A stretch of 46,581 nucleotides of DNA from Methylobacillus sp. GTDB taxonomy: Bacteria; Pseudomonadota; Gammaproteobacteria; Burkholderiales; Burkholderiaceae_C. The stretch is taken from NCBI GenBank assembly GCA_018607835.1, contig JABBAS010000004.1, forward strand, positions 60,356-106,936, read 5' to 3'. The position numbers and the translations under genes were made by a program. Every line of letters starts with the position of its first letter. Within the stretch, counting starts at the first letter, position 1. The notes under the pieces were generated by a model. It ran no database searches. It was not told the origin of the DNA and worked only from the letters and a program-made list of their open reading frames with translations. Positions 8,562 to 17,008 of this stretch are shown in pieces.

Positions 8562-10214
8562 ATGGAAAACACGTCGTTTGATGTATTGATTGTTGGGGGT
8601 GGTCCCTGTGGGCTGATGTTGGCGTTGGAGTTGGGTAGACGTGGGGTGCATACCTTGCTGGTGAATGAACAACCGGATACCGCGTTCAACCCCCAAGCGA
8701 ACGCGACGCAAGCGCGCACCATGGAGCACTTTAGACGGTTGGGATTCGCAGATGAGGTGCGCGCCTTGGGCTTACCACCTGACTTTCCCACCGACATCGC
8801 CTACTGCACGCGGTATGCAGGACACGAGTTGGCGCGCTTCCGTTTGCCATCCGCCAAGGACGCGAAGAAAGCGGCTGCAGCCGGCACGGGCTCGTGGAGT
8901 GCGGCGGAGTTACCGCATCGGGTGTCACAGAAATTTGTCGAAAAACTGTTGCGTGAGAAGGTGGGCGCGCTCCCGTCGGTGACCTTGCGCTACGGTTGGC
9001 GTCTGACGCAATTTGAAGATAACGGAGCCCACGTGGCGGCCACGATCGCACCTGCTGAGGGCGGACCACCAGTGCAGGTGCAGGCCAATTATCTGGTGGG
9101 TGCCGATGGGCCGCGTAGTTTTGTGCGTCAGACAATGGGCTGGTCCTTGACAGGAGAGTCTGGCGTACAGCGAGACTTTATGGGCGGACGTATGTATGCG
9201 ATGTACATCAAGGCGCCCACGTTTTATGACGTCTCGGCGCACCCGCCGGCCTGGATGAATGTGACCTTTAACCGCGATAGACGGGCCTTTATGGCCGCGG
9301 TCGATGGGGTGGAGTCCTTCGCCTTTCATACCCAGTTAAAGCCGCATGAGCGCGAGGACGCCATTTCTGAGAGCGATGCCAAAGCCATGTTTTGTGAGGC
9401 GGTGGGGAGGGACATGCCGCTTGAAATTCTTTCACGCAGGACGTGGACTGCGGGGCATTGCTTGGTCGCCAATCAGTTCCAAAAGGGCCGCGTGTTTATT
9501 GCCGGCGATGCGGCGCACTTGTTCACGCCCACCGGCGGCTTGGGTTACAACACGGCGGTTGAAGATGCGGTTAACTTGGGCTGGAAGCTAGCCGCCGTTT
9601 TGGGTGGCTACGCAGCCCCCCGTTTGCTGACAAGCTATGAGCGAGAGCGACAGCCCGCCGCCATACGCAATACCGGTTACGCGCGCGGATTTGCAGACTC
9701 GTTGGGTTTATTTTCCCCCGTGGCGGAGATTGAAGACGAATCACCTGCGGGGGCAAAAGCCCGCGAGGAGGCGGGCGCCTATTTGGCGGCGCATGGCCGA
9801 GCTGAATTCAACATCCCTGGCGTTACATTCGGCACGCGTTATGACGGCTCGCCCGCCATCGTGCCCGATGGGACGACCCCACCGCAAGACGCCGCGAACA
9901 CCTACGAGCCTAGCGCCACCCCGGGTGGGCGGGCGCCGCATTATTGGTTGGCAGCGGGGCAGTCTCTTTATGACGCATTTGGCTTTGATTGGACGCTGTT
10001 GCACTTTGGTCTTGATGCACACGATGTGAGCGAATGGCGTATCGCCGCAGAACAGCGCGGCCTACCCTTGCAGGTGTGCCACGTGGCGGATGCGGACATC
10101 CGGGCGGGGTATGGCTGCGATTGGGCGCTGATCCGTCCCGACCAGGTGGTTGCAGCGCGCGGGTCAAGCGCGGCGGAACCACGGCGTTATATGCAGGCGC
10201 TGCTGGGCAGTTGA
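8562..10214 (+). CDS. FAD-dependent aromatic-ring monooxygenase (MhpA/PheA type)
   Basis: Class A flavoprotein hydroxylase of 550 residues. The Rossmann GxGxxG fingerprint is in VGGGPCGLMLALE (residues 11-23), the DG motif is VGADGPRS (179-186) and the GD motif GRVFIAGDAAHLFTPTGG lies at 309-326. The C-terminal 150 residues form the thioredoxin-like extension seen in phenol hydroxylase, MhpA and rifampicin-monooxygenase relatives. Such enzymes use NAD(P)H and O2 to add a hydroxyl to a phenolic ring. It follows the EamA gene by 3 bases and ends 13 bases before the convergent cyclase gene. It could prepare a substrate for ring cleavage. The exact substrate is not recognisable. Confidence 0.9.
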   Translation: MENTSFDVLIVGGGPCGLMLALELGRRGVHTLLVNEQPDTAFNPQANATQARTMEHFRRLGFADEVRALGLPPDFPTDIAYCTRYAGHELARFRLPSAKDAKKAAAAGTGSWSAAELPHRVSQKFVEKLLREKVGALPSVTLRYGWRLTQFEDNGAHVAATIAPAEGGPPVQVQANYLVGADGPRSFVRQTMGWSLTGESGVQRDFMGGRMYAMYIKAPTFYDVSAHPPAWMNVTFNRDRRAFMAAVDGVESFAFHTQLKPHEREDAISESDAKAMFCEAVGRDMPLEILSRRTWTAGHCLVANQFQKGRVFIAGDAAHLFTPTGGLGYNTAVEDAVNLGWKLAAVLGGYAAPRLLTSYERERQPAAIRNTGYARGFADSLGLFSPVAEIEDESPAGAKAREEAGAYLAAHGRAEFNIPGVTFGTRYDGSPAIVPDGTTPPQDAANTYEPSATPGGRAPHYWLAAGQSLYDAFGFDWTLLHFGLDAHDVSEWRIAAEQRGLPLQVCHVADADIRAGYGCDWALIRPDQVVAARGSSAAEPRRYMQALLGS

Positions 10215-10227
10215 GGACCCGCTCAAT

Positions 10228-11040
10228 TTAGGTGCCAGAGACACCAAACAGCGCGTCGTCGAAGATCGCGACCGCACGTGTCCATCCAGCGGAGGCGCCT
10301 CTGATTTTGTGCGGGAAGCAAGAAATATAAAACCCACTCGGAGGGAGCACCTCGAGGTTGTGTAATTTTTCGATGTGGCAGTAACCGATGTCGCGTCCCG
10401 CCTTGTGTCCTTCCCAAATGAGGGAGGCGTCTTGTGACTCACTGTACTTTGCCGCCGTGTGCACAAAGGGGGCGTCCCAACTCCAAGCGTCTGTCCCGGT
10501 TAGGCGGACGCCACGCTCGAGCAGATACATGGTGGCGTCGTACCCCATGCCACAACCCGTTGCAACGTAGTTTTCTTTTCCGTACTGCTTGCCCGCACGG
10601 GTATTGACGACCACAATTTCAAGTGGCTGTAAGGTGTGGTTGATCCGCTTGAGTTCCGCTTCGACTTCGGCCGCCGTCACCACATGGCCATCGGGTAGGT
10701 GGCAAAAGTCGAGCTTGACGCCGGGCTGAAAACACCACTCCAAGGGGACGTCATCAATGGCAATGGCTGGCTTCTTCTCGCCCAAAGCCTTGTCCATCGT
10801 CGAGTGGAAGTGGTATGGCGCGTCTAGGTGCGTGCCGTTATGCGTGCACAACTGCACCATCTCTACGGCCCACCCTTCGCCGTCAGGTAAGTCCTCTTTT
10901 TTGAGGCCGGGAAAGAACGGTTCGATTTGCGCAAAGCTGTCTTCGTGTGTGAAGTATTCAATCTTTGGCGCAAACGCGGGTGGATCGGACACCACGTCGT
11001 TTTCAAGATAAATGGATAGGTCTACAAAACGACGGGGCAT
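10228..11040 (-). CDS. Cyclase-family metal-dependent hydrolase (KynB / isatin hydrolase-like)
   Basis: A 270-residue member of the family of kynurenine formamidase (KynB) and isatin hydrolase. The metal-binding signature HNGTHLDAPYHF lies at 67-78, with H67, H71 and D73 as predicted ligands, and a further His is in the WEGHKAGRDIGYCHIEKL segment. These enzymes hydrolyse N-formyl or cyclic amides. The ATG has AGGAG seven bases upstream. The CMD-family gene ends 33 bases upstream of it on the same strand, so the two form an operon. Its place among Mo-hydroxylase and dioxygenase genes suits opening or deformylation of a nitrogen-containing ring product (inference). Confidence 0.88.
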   Translation of the reverse strand: MPRRFVDLSIYLENDVVSDPPAFAPKIEYFTHEDSFAQIEPFFPGLKKEDLPDGEGWAVEMVQLCTHNGTHLDAPYHFHSTMDKALGEKKPAIAIDDVPLEWCFQPGVKLDFCHLPDGHVVTAAEVEAELKRINHTLQPLEIVVVNTRAGKQYGKENYVATGCGMGYDATMYLLERGVRLTGTDAWSWDAPFVHTAAKYSESQDASLIWEGHKAGRDIGYCHIEKLHNLEVLPPSGFYISCFPHKIRGASAGWTRAVAIFDDALFGVSGT

Positions 11041-11056
11041 GCGATTCTCCTAATTT

Positions 11057-11069
11057 AATCGGACCGATT
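11057..11069. repeat. Small palindrome between CMD and cyclase genes
   Basis: AATCGG and CCGATT form a perfect 6-bp inverted repeat around a single central base, between the CMD-family stop and the cyclase ribosome binding site. It could be a protein-binding site or a small RNA stem, or chance. Confidence 0.3.
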
Positions 11070-11073
11070 TTCG

Positions 11074-11619
11074 TTACTGCTCAGGCGAGATCTGCAGCGC
11101 AACCAAAATACGCGCAACCATGTTGTAGGTTGCAATGGCGGTGGTGAGCTCCAGCAATTCTTGGGTGTTGAAGTGCGTTGCCATGCGCGCGAATAACGCA
11201 TCATCTACGGTAACGAGTTTAGTCATTTGCGCGGCGTACTGGATGACGGTCTGTTCGACCTCGCCTAGTGCGGCATCATGGTGTGTGTCGCAGGCATTCT
11301 TTGCAACGAGCGCGTTGAGCGCGTCTAACTCCGCTTGCGTTCCGCCAGCCTTTAAAAAATCGGGTGCGTGGTGGTGGTACTCGTAAGCCGCCCCTGTGAG
11401 CAACGCCACGGTGCAAATGCCCAGTTCCCGCTGTTTCCAGCTCGTGCTCAGTTGCGAGCGAACAGCGCCGACGTACTGATTCCAGCCGCGCGCGACCGGC
11501 TCGCTCCAGAGCAAGGCCTTATCCAAATTGATCAAGGTGCCTTTGCGCCTCGCCAAGATGCTATCAAGTAAGTCTTGTGGAATGGGGTTGGACTCATTCG
11601 TCCAATCTGGAATACGCAT
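11074..11619 (-). CDS. Carboxymuconolactone decarboxylase-family (AhpD-like fold) protein
   Basis: A 181-residue protein with the helical CMD fold. The segment YEYHHHAPDFLKAG is the usual EWxxHxxxA-type family motif and is followed by TTAIATYNMVARILVAL at the C terminus. The redox CxxC of AhpD is absent; the one clear Cys region is KNACDTHHDAALGE, so it is probably not a peroxidase partner but a decarboxylase or lactone-acting relative. AAAGGAAA precedes the ATG. It is the first gene of a two-gene minus-strand operon with the cyclase, divergent from the VOC/ABC operon. Function in the pathway is inferred only from context. Confidence 0.85.
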   Translation of the reverse strand: MRIPDWTNESNPIPQDLLDSILARRKGTLINLDKALLWSEPVARGWNQYVGAVRSQLSTSWKQRELGICTVALLTGAAYEYHHHAPDFLKAGGTQAELDALNALVAKNACDTHHDAALGEVEQTVIQYAAQMTKLVTVDDALFARMATHFNTQELLELTTAIATYNMVARILVALQISPEQ

Positions 11620-11784
11620 GTTTTGTTTCCTTTAAAAATGATTTTGGCCATGGCGCAAGTGGCGAGGCCTAACGCCCCCTACCAACTGGTTTGTGCGGGC
11701 AGGTTATAGCCTGTATGAAAGCGAATCTCGCATCTTTGGCGCACAAGCTTGTCTCCCACGCGTCTTTAGCCGTCGTTTTTTCTA

Positions 11785-11800
11785 TTGATCGATCGATTAA
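11785..11800. promoter_or_regulatory. Putative operator, site A (16-bp palindrome)
   Basis: TTGATCGATCGATTAA is an inverted repeat matching itself at 14 of 16 positions, placed in the 264-base gap between the divergent CMD (-) and VOC (+) genes. Its reverse complement matches 14 of 16 bases of 25554-25569, another divergent promoter of the same cluster. The size and symmetry fit a TetR-type operator, but the cognate regulator is not proven. Confidence 0.6.
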
Positions 11801-11804
11801 CTAT

Positions 11805-11817
11805 GGTTTGCCCTAAT
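11805..11817 (+). promoter_or_regulatory. GGKTTGCCCTAAT motif, copy 2
   Basis: GGTTTGCCCTAAT lies five bases after operator site A and differs at one base from 5060-5072. The rest of the gap 11620-11883 shows no gene and no convincing consensus promoter. Confidence 0.25.
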
Positions 11818-11883
11818 AAGCCTAAGGCCTTTCTTCGGTCAATATCTACTCATCAAAACGACCCACAGTTACGCTTTTAAGAA

Positions 11884-12345
11884 ATGCCGTTGACAGCCAT
11901 TAACCATTACCTGATTCGCTCCGAGGACTTGGAGCAGTCGCGTGCGTTTTATGAAGATGTGCTGGGTATGTCCCAGATTCCGCGCCCAGACTTTCCTTTC
12001 CCTGGGTACTGGTTGGGCGTGTCAGGGGCCGCGCAGGTGCACCTCGCACCGGGTGGGATTGAGAATGCGCCGCTGTACTTTCTAGGGTCGCCCCCCGGTG
12101 TTGCCACGCAGCATAGCGGTGTTATCGACCATGTTGCGTTTTTGGCGAGTGAGCCGAAAAACTTTGTTGAGCACCTCAAGGAGAAGGGGGTCGCATTTCG
12201 TCCCCGCTACTTGGCTGAGTCCAATTTGTTTCAGTTGTTTGTGCAGGATCCCGATGGGGTGACGGTGGAGATTAATTTTTTTGATGTGGACTCGACTGCC
12301 GACTGGGGCGGTGAGGACTACAAGGCGTTGCCAAAGGTAAGTTGA
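11884..12345 (+). CDS. VOC (glyoxalase/dioxygenase-fold) protein
   Basis: A 153-residue single-module pair of the vicinal oxygen chelate fold. Candidate metal ligands are the first His in INHYLIRSED (residue 7), the His of AAQVHLAPG, the His of VIDHVAFLA and the Glu of VTVEINFF near the C terminus. These positions match glyoxalase I and small dioxygenase-like VOC proteins. It is the first gene of the long plus-strand run and precedes the ABC transporter genes. The start ATG lacks a clear Shine-Dalgarno sequence. It could be an isomerase, lyase or small ring-cleaving enzyme; I cannot decide. Confidence 0.85.
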   Translation: MPLTAINHYLIRSEDLEQSRAFYEDVLGMSQIPRPDFPFPGYWLGVSGAAQVHLAPGGIENAPLYFLGSPPGVATQHSGVIDHVAFLASEPKNFVEHLKEKGVAFRPRYLAESNLFQLFVQDPDGVTVEINFFDVDSTADWGGEDYKALPKVS

Positions 12346-12431
12346 TTTTCGGATAGCAGCAGGTGGTTGAGCCGTCGCCTGATGTTTTGTGTGGTGTGTG
12401 AAGTCGGACTCGAAAAAACTAGGAGACAAAC

Positions 12432-13688
12432 ATGGATATGATTCGTCGAAAACTATTAGGAGTAGCCTCCTCAGTCGCCTTGGTCGCAGGCCTGGCGACC
12501 GGCGGCAGTGCGTTGGCCGCCGATCCCATCAAGATCGGTATGAGCATGCCCCAAACCGGGCCGCTCGGAGGTGGTGGAAAAGCCGCTTTGTTGGCGCTGA
12601 GAATGTGGGTCGAGGATGTGAATGCAAAGGGTGGCCTGCTAGGTCGCCAAGTCGAGTTCACTTACTACGACGACCAAGGTAATCCCGCGAATACCCCCGG
12701 AATTTATACAAAGTTGTTAGATGTGGATAAGGTCGATCTGTTGATCGCGCCGTATGCCACAGGCCCCACAGCACCCATCATGCCGCTGGTGAAACAGCGT
12801 CAAAAATTGCTGATGGGTAACTTCTCGTTCCAAGTGAACGCGAAGACCAAGCATGACATGTGGTTCAACAACGCGCCTTGGAATACGGCGGAAGGCTGGG
12901 CGAAGGGCTTCATGGAGGCTGGCAAGGCCTCTGGTGCCAAGACAGTGGCCATCTTGGCTGAGGACGGGGAGTTTGCGCAAAACCTAGCTGACGGCGCGCG
13001 TCCCTACTTCAAGTCACTGGGTTTGAACGTCGTTTATGACCAGAACTACCCACCGACCACCAAGGACTTCTCATCGCTGGTTCGCTCTATCCGTGCGTCA
13101 AAGGCTGAGATCGTGTTTGTTGCTTCCTACCCTGCGGCGTCTTCAGCGATTGTGAATTCAATCAATGAGATTGGCCTTGGCTCGCAAGTGCAAATTGTGG
13201 GTGGTGCCATGGTGGGCTTGCAGTTCACACCCATCGCGGTCAACTTGGGTAGCAAGCTGAATGGTATTACCAACTACCACGTGTATGTGCCCGGTATGCC
13301 GCTGCCAGGTGTGGAGTCCTTCCTGCAGCGCTACACCCCACGTGCGAAAGCCGAGAAGATCGACGAGTTGGGTTACTACCTGCCGCCTTTCAACTACGCG
13401 ATTGGCGAAATGCTTGAGCAAGCCATCAACGCCACCAAGAGCATTGACGACCGCAAATTGGCCGACTATTTCCGTAAAAACGAAATGAAGACCATCGTGG
13501 GCCCCGTGCGCTTTGATGCGAATGGCGAGCGTGCAAACGTGCGCTTGGTGACGGCACAGTTCCGCGGTATCAAGAACAAGGACCAGGAGCAGTTCCGTAA
13601 CTCAGGGAAGCAGGTCGTTCTCTCTCCAGCTGCTGATAAAACGGGTGAATTTATTTACCCCTACTCAAAAGCTGCCGACGCTAAGTGA
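12432..13688 (+). CDS. ABC transporter substrate-binding protein, LIV / aromatic-acid type
   Basis: A 418-residue periplasmic binding protein of the branched-chain amino acid (LivK) class. The N-terminal signal peptide is basic IRRK followed by a hydrophobic stretch and a likely cleavage after ALA near residue 30. The mature part begins DPIKIGMSMPQTGPLGGGGK, typical of the Peripla_BP_6 fold, and VEFTYYDDQGNPA is a further family segment. TAGGAGACAAAC precedes the ATG. LIV-type systems of this sort often import aromatic or amide compounds rather than leucine, and its place beside Mo-hydroxylase genes supports that view. An intercistronic stem-loop follows it. Confidence 0.92.
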   Translation: MDMIRRKLLGVASSVALVAGLATGGSALAADPIKIGMSMPQTGPLGGGGKAALLALRMWVEDVNAKGGLLGRQVEFTYYDDQGNPANTPGIYTKLLDVDKVDLLIAPYATGPTAPIMPLVKQRQKLLMGNFSFQVNAKTKHDMWFNNAPWNTAEGWAKGFMEAGKASGAKTVAILAEDGEFAQNLADGARPYFKSLGLNVVYDQNYPPTTKDFSSLVRSIRASKAEIVFVASYPAASSAIVNSINEIGLGSQVQIVGGAMVGLQFTPIAVNLGSKLNGITNYHVYVPGMPLPGVESFLQRYTPRAKAEKIDELGYYLPPFNYAIGEMLEQAINATKSIDDRKLADYFRKNEMKTIVGPVRFDANGERANVRLVTAQFRGIKNKDQEQFRNSGKQVVLSPAADKTGEFIYPYSKAADAK

Positions 13689-13713
13689 TATTGCTTAACG
13701 GTATTTGACCCAA

Positions 13714-13740
13714 GCTGGGGGTGAGATTCTCACCCTCAGC
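13714..13740 (+). other. Intercistronic stem-loop after the binding-protein gene
   Basis: A 12-bp stem (13714-13725 with 13729-13740) closes around a 3-base loop; the only imperfect pair is a G.U. No T-tract follows, so it is not a typical terminator. Such stems after binding-protein genes can protect the upstream message and lower expression of the permease genes. Confidence 0.65.
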
Positions 13741-13759
13741 TCGCTCTGGTTTATAAATA

Positions 13760-14635
13760 ATGTTCTTCTCATTTGAGCTTTTATTCGAAGCGATACTGTT
13801 TGGCCTTTTACTCGGCTGCTTTTACGCGGCAGTGAGTTTGGGTTTGTCGGTGGCTTTTGGATTACTGGATGTGCCGCACGTCGCACACCCCGCCTTACTT
13901 GTTGTGGGCTCCTACGGTGCCTACATGCTGGGCGACTGGGGTATTGACCCACTGGTCGCGGGCTTTTTATTGATGCCGGTTTTTTTCTTGGTCGGTATGT
14001 TGCTTTACCGGTTTTATTACGAGACCTTTGAGCGTCGTGGCAATGCTGCGGGTGTCAACGGTTTGGCTTTTTTCTTTGGTGTCGCCTTCATCATTGAGGT
14101 GCTACTGGTTGTTGCGTTCGGTGTCGATCAGCGATCAGCTGAAGCGGATTACATTGGCGAAAGTTTGCGCTTGGGTGATTTGCGGTTGCCGTACCGCTTG
14201 TTAATCGCCGCTGCTGTCGCGTTGGTCTTGACCGTGGTATTGAGTAACTTTTTCTCACGAACGTTTGTAGGCCGTGCGATCAAGGCGGTTGGACAGGACG
14301 AAGGTGCGCTTCGATTAATGGGCGCTGACCCCGTAAGAATCAAACAATTGGCTTTCGGTATCGCGACCTCGGTGAACGCGCTTGCTGGCGCCATGCTCAT
14401 CATTGTCAGCCCGGTAGAGCCCACCATGGACCGCATTTATATTGGCCGCACGTTCTGCGTGGTGGTCTTGGCTGGCATGGGCAGTATGAAGGGTACGCTG
14501 GCCGCCGGCTTGGTGCTGGGCGTAACGGAGTCGATTGTGCTCACTCTATTTGGTGCATCTTGGGCCACGGCTGTCGCCTTCGGCTTATTGCTAGTGATGC
14601 TCGGTGTCCGCCCACAAGGCCTTTTTGGCAGGTAA
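13760..14635 (+). CDS. livH: LIV-type ABC permease 1
   Basis: A 291-residue inner-membrane permease with about eight hydrophobic segments. The N-terminal FGLLLGCFYAAVSLGLSVAFGLL and the cytoplasmic loop FFSRTFVGRAIKAVGQDEGALRLMG (an EAA-like contact loop for the ATPase) are typical of LivH. The C terminus VRPQGLFG is the usual LivH ending. No good Shine-Dalgarno sequence precedes the ATG, consistent with low expression behind the stem-loop at 13714-13740. It is followed after 6 bases by the second permease. Confidence 0.9.
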   Translation: MFFSFELLFEAILFGLLLGCFYAAVSLGLSVAFGLLDVPHVAHPALLVVGSYGAYMLGDWGIDPLVAGFLLMPVFFLVGMLLYRFYYETFERRGNAAGVNGLAFFFGVAFIIEVLLVVAFGVDQRSAEADYIGESLRLGDLRLPYRLLIAAAVALVLTVVLSNFFSRTFVGRAIKAVGQDEGALRLMGADPVRIKQLAFGIATSVNALAGAMLIIVSPVEPTMDRIYIGRTFCVVVLAGMGSMKGTLAAGLVLGVTESIVLTLFGASWATAVAFGLLLVMLGVRPQGLFGR

Positions 14636-14641
14636 GGAAAC

Positions 14642-15574
14642 ATGAAATTCTGGATCGTTTCGGCCTTGGCCATATTGTCAGCGGTAGCGTTGGCGCTCTC
14701 GGGTGCGAATGAGTACCTTTTCTTTGCTGGTTTTGTCGTTCTTCAGGCCATTATTCTCGCGACGGGCTGGAACATCTTAGGGGGATACGCGGGCTACGTG
14801 AACTTCGGTGTGCCGGGCTTCGTTGGTGTGGGGGCTTACACCGCCCTTGCGCTGCATCTGCTTGTTGGCGCTCCGCTAATCGTTCAGATTGTGGCGGGTG
14901 CGGCGATGGCGGCGCTGTTGGGCTTGGCGGTCGGGGTGCTTACCTTGCGCTTGCGGGGAATTTTCTTTTCTATCGCAACCATCGCGGTGGTCTTTATCCT
15001 TGAAGCGGTGGTGATGAACTCACGGTTTTTGGGCGGTGCGACGGGCATACAGCTCACGCGTCCCGATGACGTGTGGTTGTTTGGCACTTACACACGCATG
15101 CTGTTTGTGATGATGACGCTCATGGCGGTCGTTGCGTTGTCGGTGGCACGATACGTTCAAAACTCGTATATCGGACAAGGCCTGCGGGCCGTGCGTGACG
15201 CAGAGGAGGCCGCGGAGTGCTCGGGCGTGCCGACACTGAAAGTGAAGCTCATTGCCTGTGCGATTTCGGGTGCTCTGCTGGGTGTCGCTGGCGCGCCCAT
15301 GCCGATGTACCTGAGTTATATCGAGCCCCTGTCGACCTTCAATTTGCACTATGCCGTGATTGCTTTGGCGATGCCGATTATTGGTGGTACCTCACACTGG
15401 ATAGGTCCATTGATCGGCGCTTTGATACTGGGTACCTTACAGCAGATCGTGACCGTCACCATTTCAAGTGAACTGAACGTGCTTGTCGTGGGTGTGTTGT
15501 TGGTTGTTTTCGTGGTTGCCGCACCTGACGGCGTGATTGGATTGGTTAAAAAATGGAAAACATCCTCGAAGTAA
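14642..15574 (+). CDS. livM: LIV-type ABC permease 2
   Basis: A 310-residue permease of the LivM class. The conserved N-terminal segment GWNILGGYAGYVNFGVPGFVGVGAY lies near residues 43-67, and the ATPase-contact loop YIGQGLRAVRDAEEAAECSGV is near 177-197. The C terminus ends APDGVIGLVKKWK. The 3' end overlaps the start of the following ATPase gene by 22 bases, which suggests translational coupling. It pairs with the upstream permease to form the membrane channel of the importer. Confidence 0.9.
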   Translation: MKFWIVSALAILSAVALALSGANEYLFFAGFVVLQAIILATGWNILGGYAGYVNFGVPGFVGVGAYTALALHLLVGAPLIVQIVAGAAMAALLGLAVGVLTLRLRGIFFSIATIAVVFILEAVVMNSRFLGGATGIQLTRPDDVWLFGTYTRMLFVMMTLMAVVALSVARYVQNSYIGQGLRAVRDAEEAAECSGVPTLKVKLIACAISGALLGVAGAPMPMYLSYIEPLSTFNLHYAVIALAMPIIGGTSHWIGPLIGALILGTLQQIVTVTISSELNVLVVGVLLVVFVVAAPDGVIGLVKKWKTSSK

Positions 15575-16269
15575 AAGGGGTCGGGAAAAACTTCGGTGGT
15601 TTCACGGCGCTGAGTGATGTCAACTTATCGATCCGAAAAGGCGAGCGCCTTGGCCTGATTGGACCCAACGGCTCGGGCAAGACGACGTTGATCAGTTGCA
15701 TATCTGGCGCGCTACAAAACGACGGAGGCACCATACGTTTCAATGGAGAGTCTATTGAAACGCTTCCCGCTTATGCAAGAACGCGCCGTGGCATCGCCCG
15801 CAGTTTTCAGATTCCAAGGCCTTTTGCGAGCATGACCGTGTTGGAAAACCTGATGGTGCCGCTTGCGTATGTTGGCGGCTTAAGCGGGTCCAAAGCGCGC
15901 GCGCAGGGACTTGAGATTCTGGATGAAATGGGACTGGCCGAAAAGGCAGAAAGCAGTTCGGCATCGCTGTCACAAGTGGAATTGCGAAAAATGGAATTGG
16001 CCCGTGCGATGGCAGCCAAGCCACAACTACTTATTTCTGACGAGGCCATGGCGGGTCTGTCGGGTAGTGAAGTTGACGACGTGCTTGATATCTTGATTAA
16101 GTTAAACAAGCAGGGCATCACCATCATCATGATCGAGCACATCATGCATGCCGTGATGCGGTTTTCGGAGCGCATCATCTGCTTGGATGCGGGTCAAATA
16201 ATCTGTGACGGTGATCCAAAGACCGTTGTTGGCAATCCACAAGTTCAGAGGGCTTACCTTGGCGATTAA
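15553..16269 (+). CDS. livG: LIV-type ABC ATPase 1
   Basis: A 238-residue ATP-binding subunit. Walker A is GPNGSGKTT near residues 37-45. Walker B is LLISDEAMAGLSG with its catalytic Glu. The ABC signature, usually LSGGQ-like, reads LSQVELRKMELARAM; related variants occur in part of the LivG family, so this need not mean loss of function. The DE-xMAGL D-loop region and the switch His in MIEHIMHAV are intact. It overlaps the permease gene upstream and the second ATPase gene downstream. Confidence 0.92.
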   Translation: MENILEVKGVGKNFGGFTALSDVNLSIRKGERLGLIGPNGSGKTTLISCISGALQNDGGTIRFNGESIETLPAYARTRRGIARSFQIPRPFASMTVLENLMVPLAYVGGLSGSKARAQGLEILDEMGLAEKAESSSASLSQVELRKMELARAMAAKPQLLISDEAMAGLSGSEVDDVLDILIKLNKQGITIIMIEHIMHAVMRFSERIICLDAGQIICDGDPKTVVGNPQVQRAYLGD

Positions 16270-16993
16270 ATTAGACATCACCGATATTGCTGCCAGCTAC
16301 GGCGCGGTTCGCGCGCTGCACAGCGTCAGCTTGAATATCAGCCAAGGCCAGACGGTGGCTTTGCTTGGCACCAATGGCAACGGCAAGAGCACGTTAATGA
16401 AGTGTGTGATGGGTATGGTCAGACCAACCCAAGGCAGCATTAACCTCGAGATTGACGGCGCCCATTACGATCTCACCAAGTTATCGACCCAAGAGATCGT
16501 GAACTTGGGCGTGGCGATGGTGCCCGAGGGACGACGCTTGTTCCCCAAGTTAACCGTCGAAGAGAATTTGTTGCTTGGCGCCTACCGAGATGCGGCGCGC
16601 TCCCAAATTGTCGACAACCTCGCTTTTTGTTTTGAGGCGTTCCCCTTGCTTGCGGAGCGACGTAGCCAACTTGCGGGCTCGATGTCAGGTGGGCAGCAGC
16701 AGATGCTGGCGATTGCGCGTGCCCTGATGTCATCGCCAAGGTTGCTGCTGGTGGATGAGCCGTCTGTTGGCCTGTCGCCTTTGTTGGTTTCTCAGACCAT
16801 TACAAAGTTGAAAGAGCTGAAAGATCGCTATGACCTCACGGTGTTAATGGCGGAGCAGAACTTTAATCAGGCGATGCGTATTGCCGATTACGGTCACATT
16901 ATTGTGCACGGTGAGATTGTCTTCCATAGCGACGTGGAGTCCCTGAAAGAGAACGAGTTGGTCAAGAGTTTCTATCTGGGTGTGACCCAATAA
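16259..16993 (+). CDS. livF: LIV-type ABC ATPase 2
   Basis: A 244-residue ATP-binding subunit. TTG 16259 is chosen as the start because AGAGGG at 16247-16252 sits six bases before it and the protein then begins as other LivF proteins do; longer readings enter the upstream gene. Walker A GTNGNGKST, the signature SGGQQQMLAIARAL and Walker B LLLVDEPSVGLSP are all complete. It overlaps the first ATPase gene by 11 bases. It completes the five-part importer, 15 bases before the Mo-hydroxylase genes. Confidence 0.92.
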   Translation: MAIKLDITDIAASYGAVRALHSVSLNISQGQTVALLGTNGNGKSTLMKCVMGMVRPTQGSINLEIDGAHYDLTKLSTQEIVNLGVAMVPEGRRLFPKLTVEENLLLGAYRDAARSQIVDNLAFCFEAFPLLAERRSQLAGSMSGGQQQMLAIARALMSSPRLLLVDEPSVGLSPLLVSQTITKLKELKDRYDLTVLMAEQNFNQAMRIADYGHIIVHGEIVFHSDVESLKENELVKSFYLGVTQ

Positions 16994-17008
16994 TTAGGAG
17001 TTTCTAAC

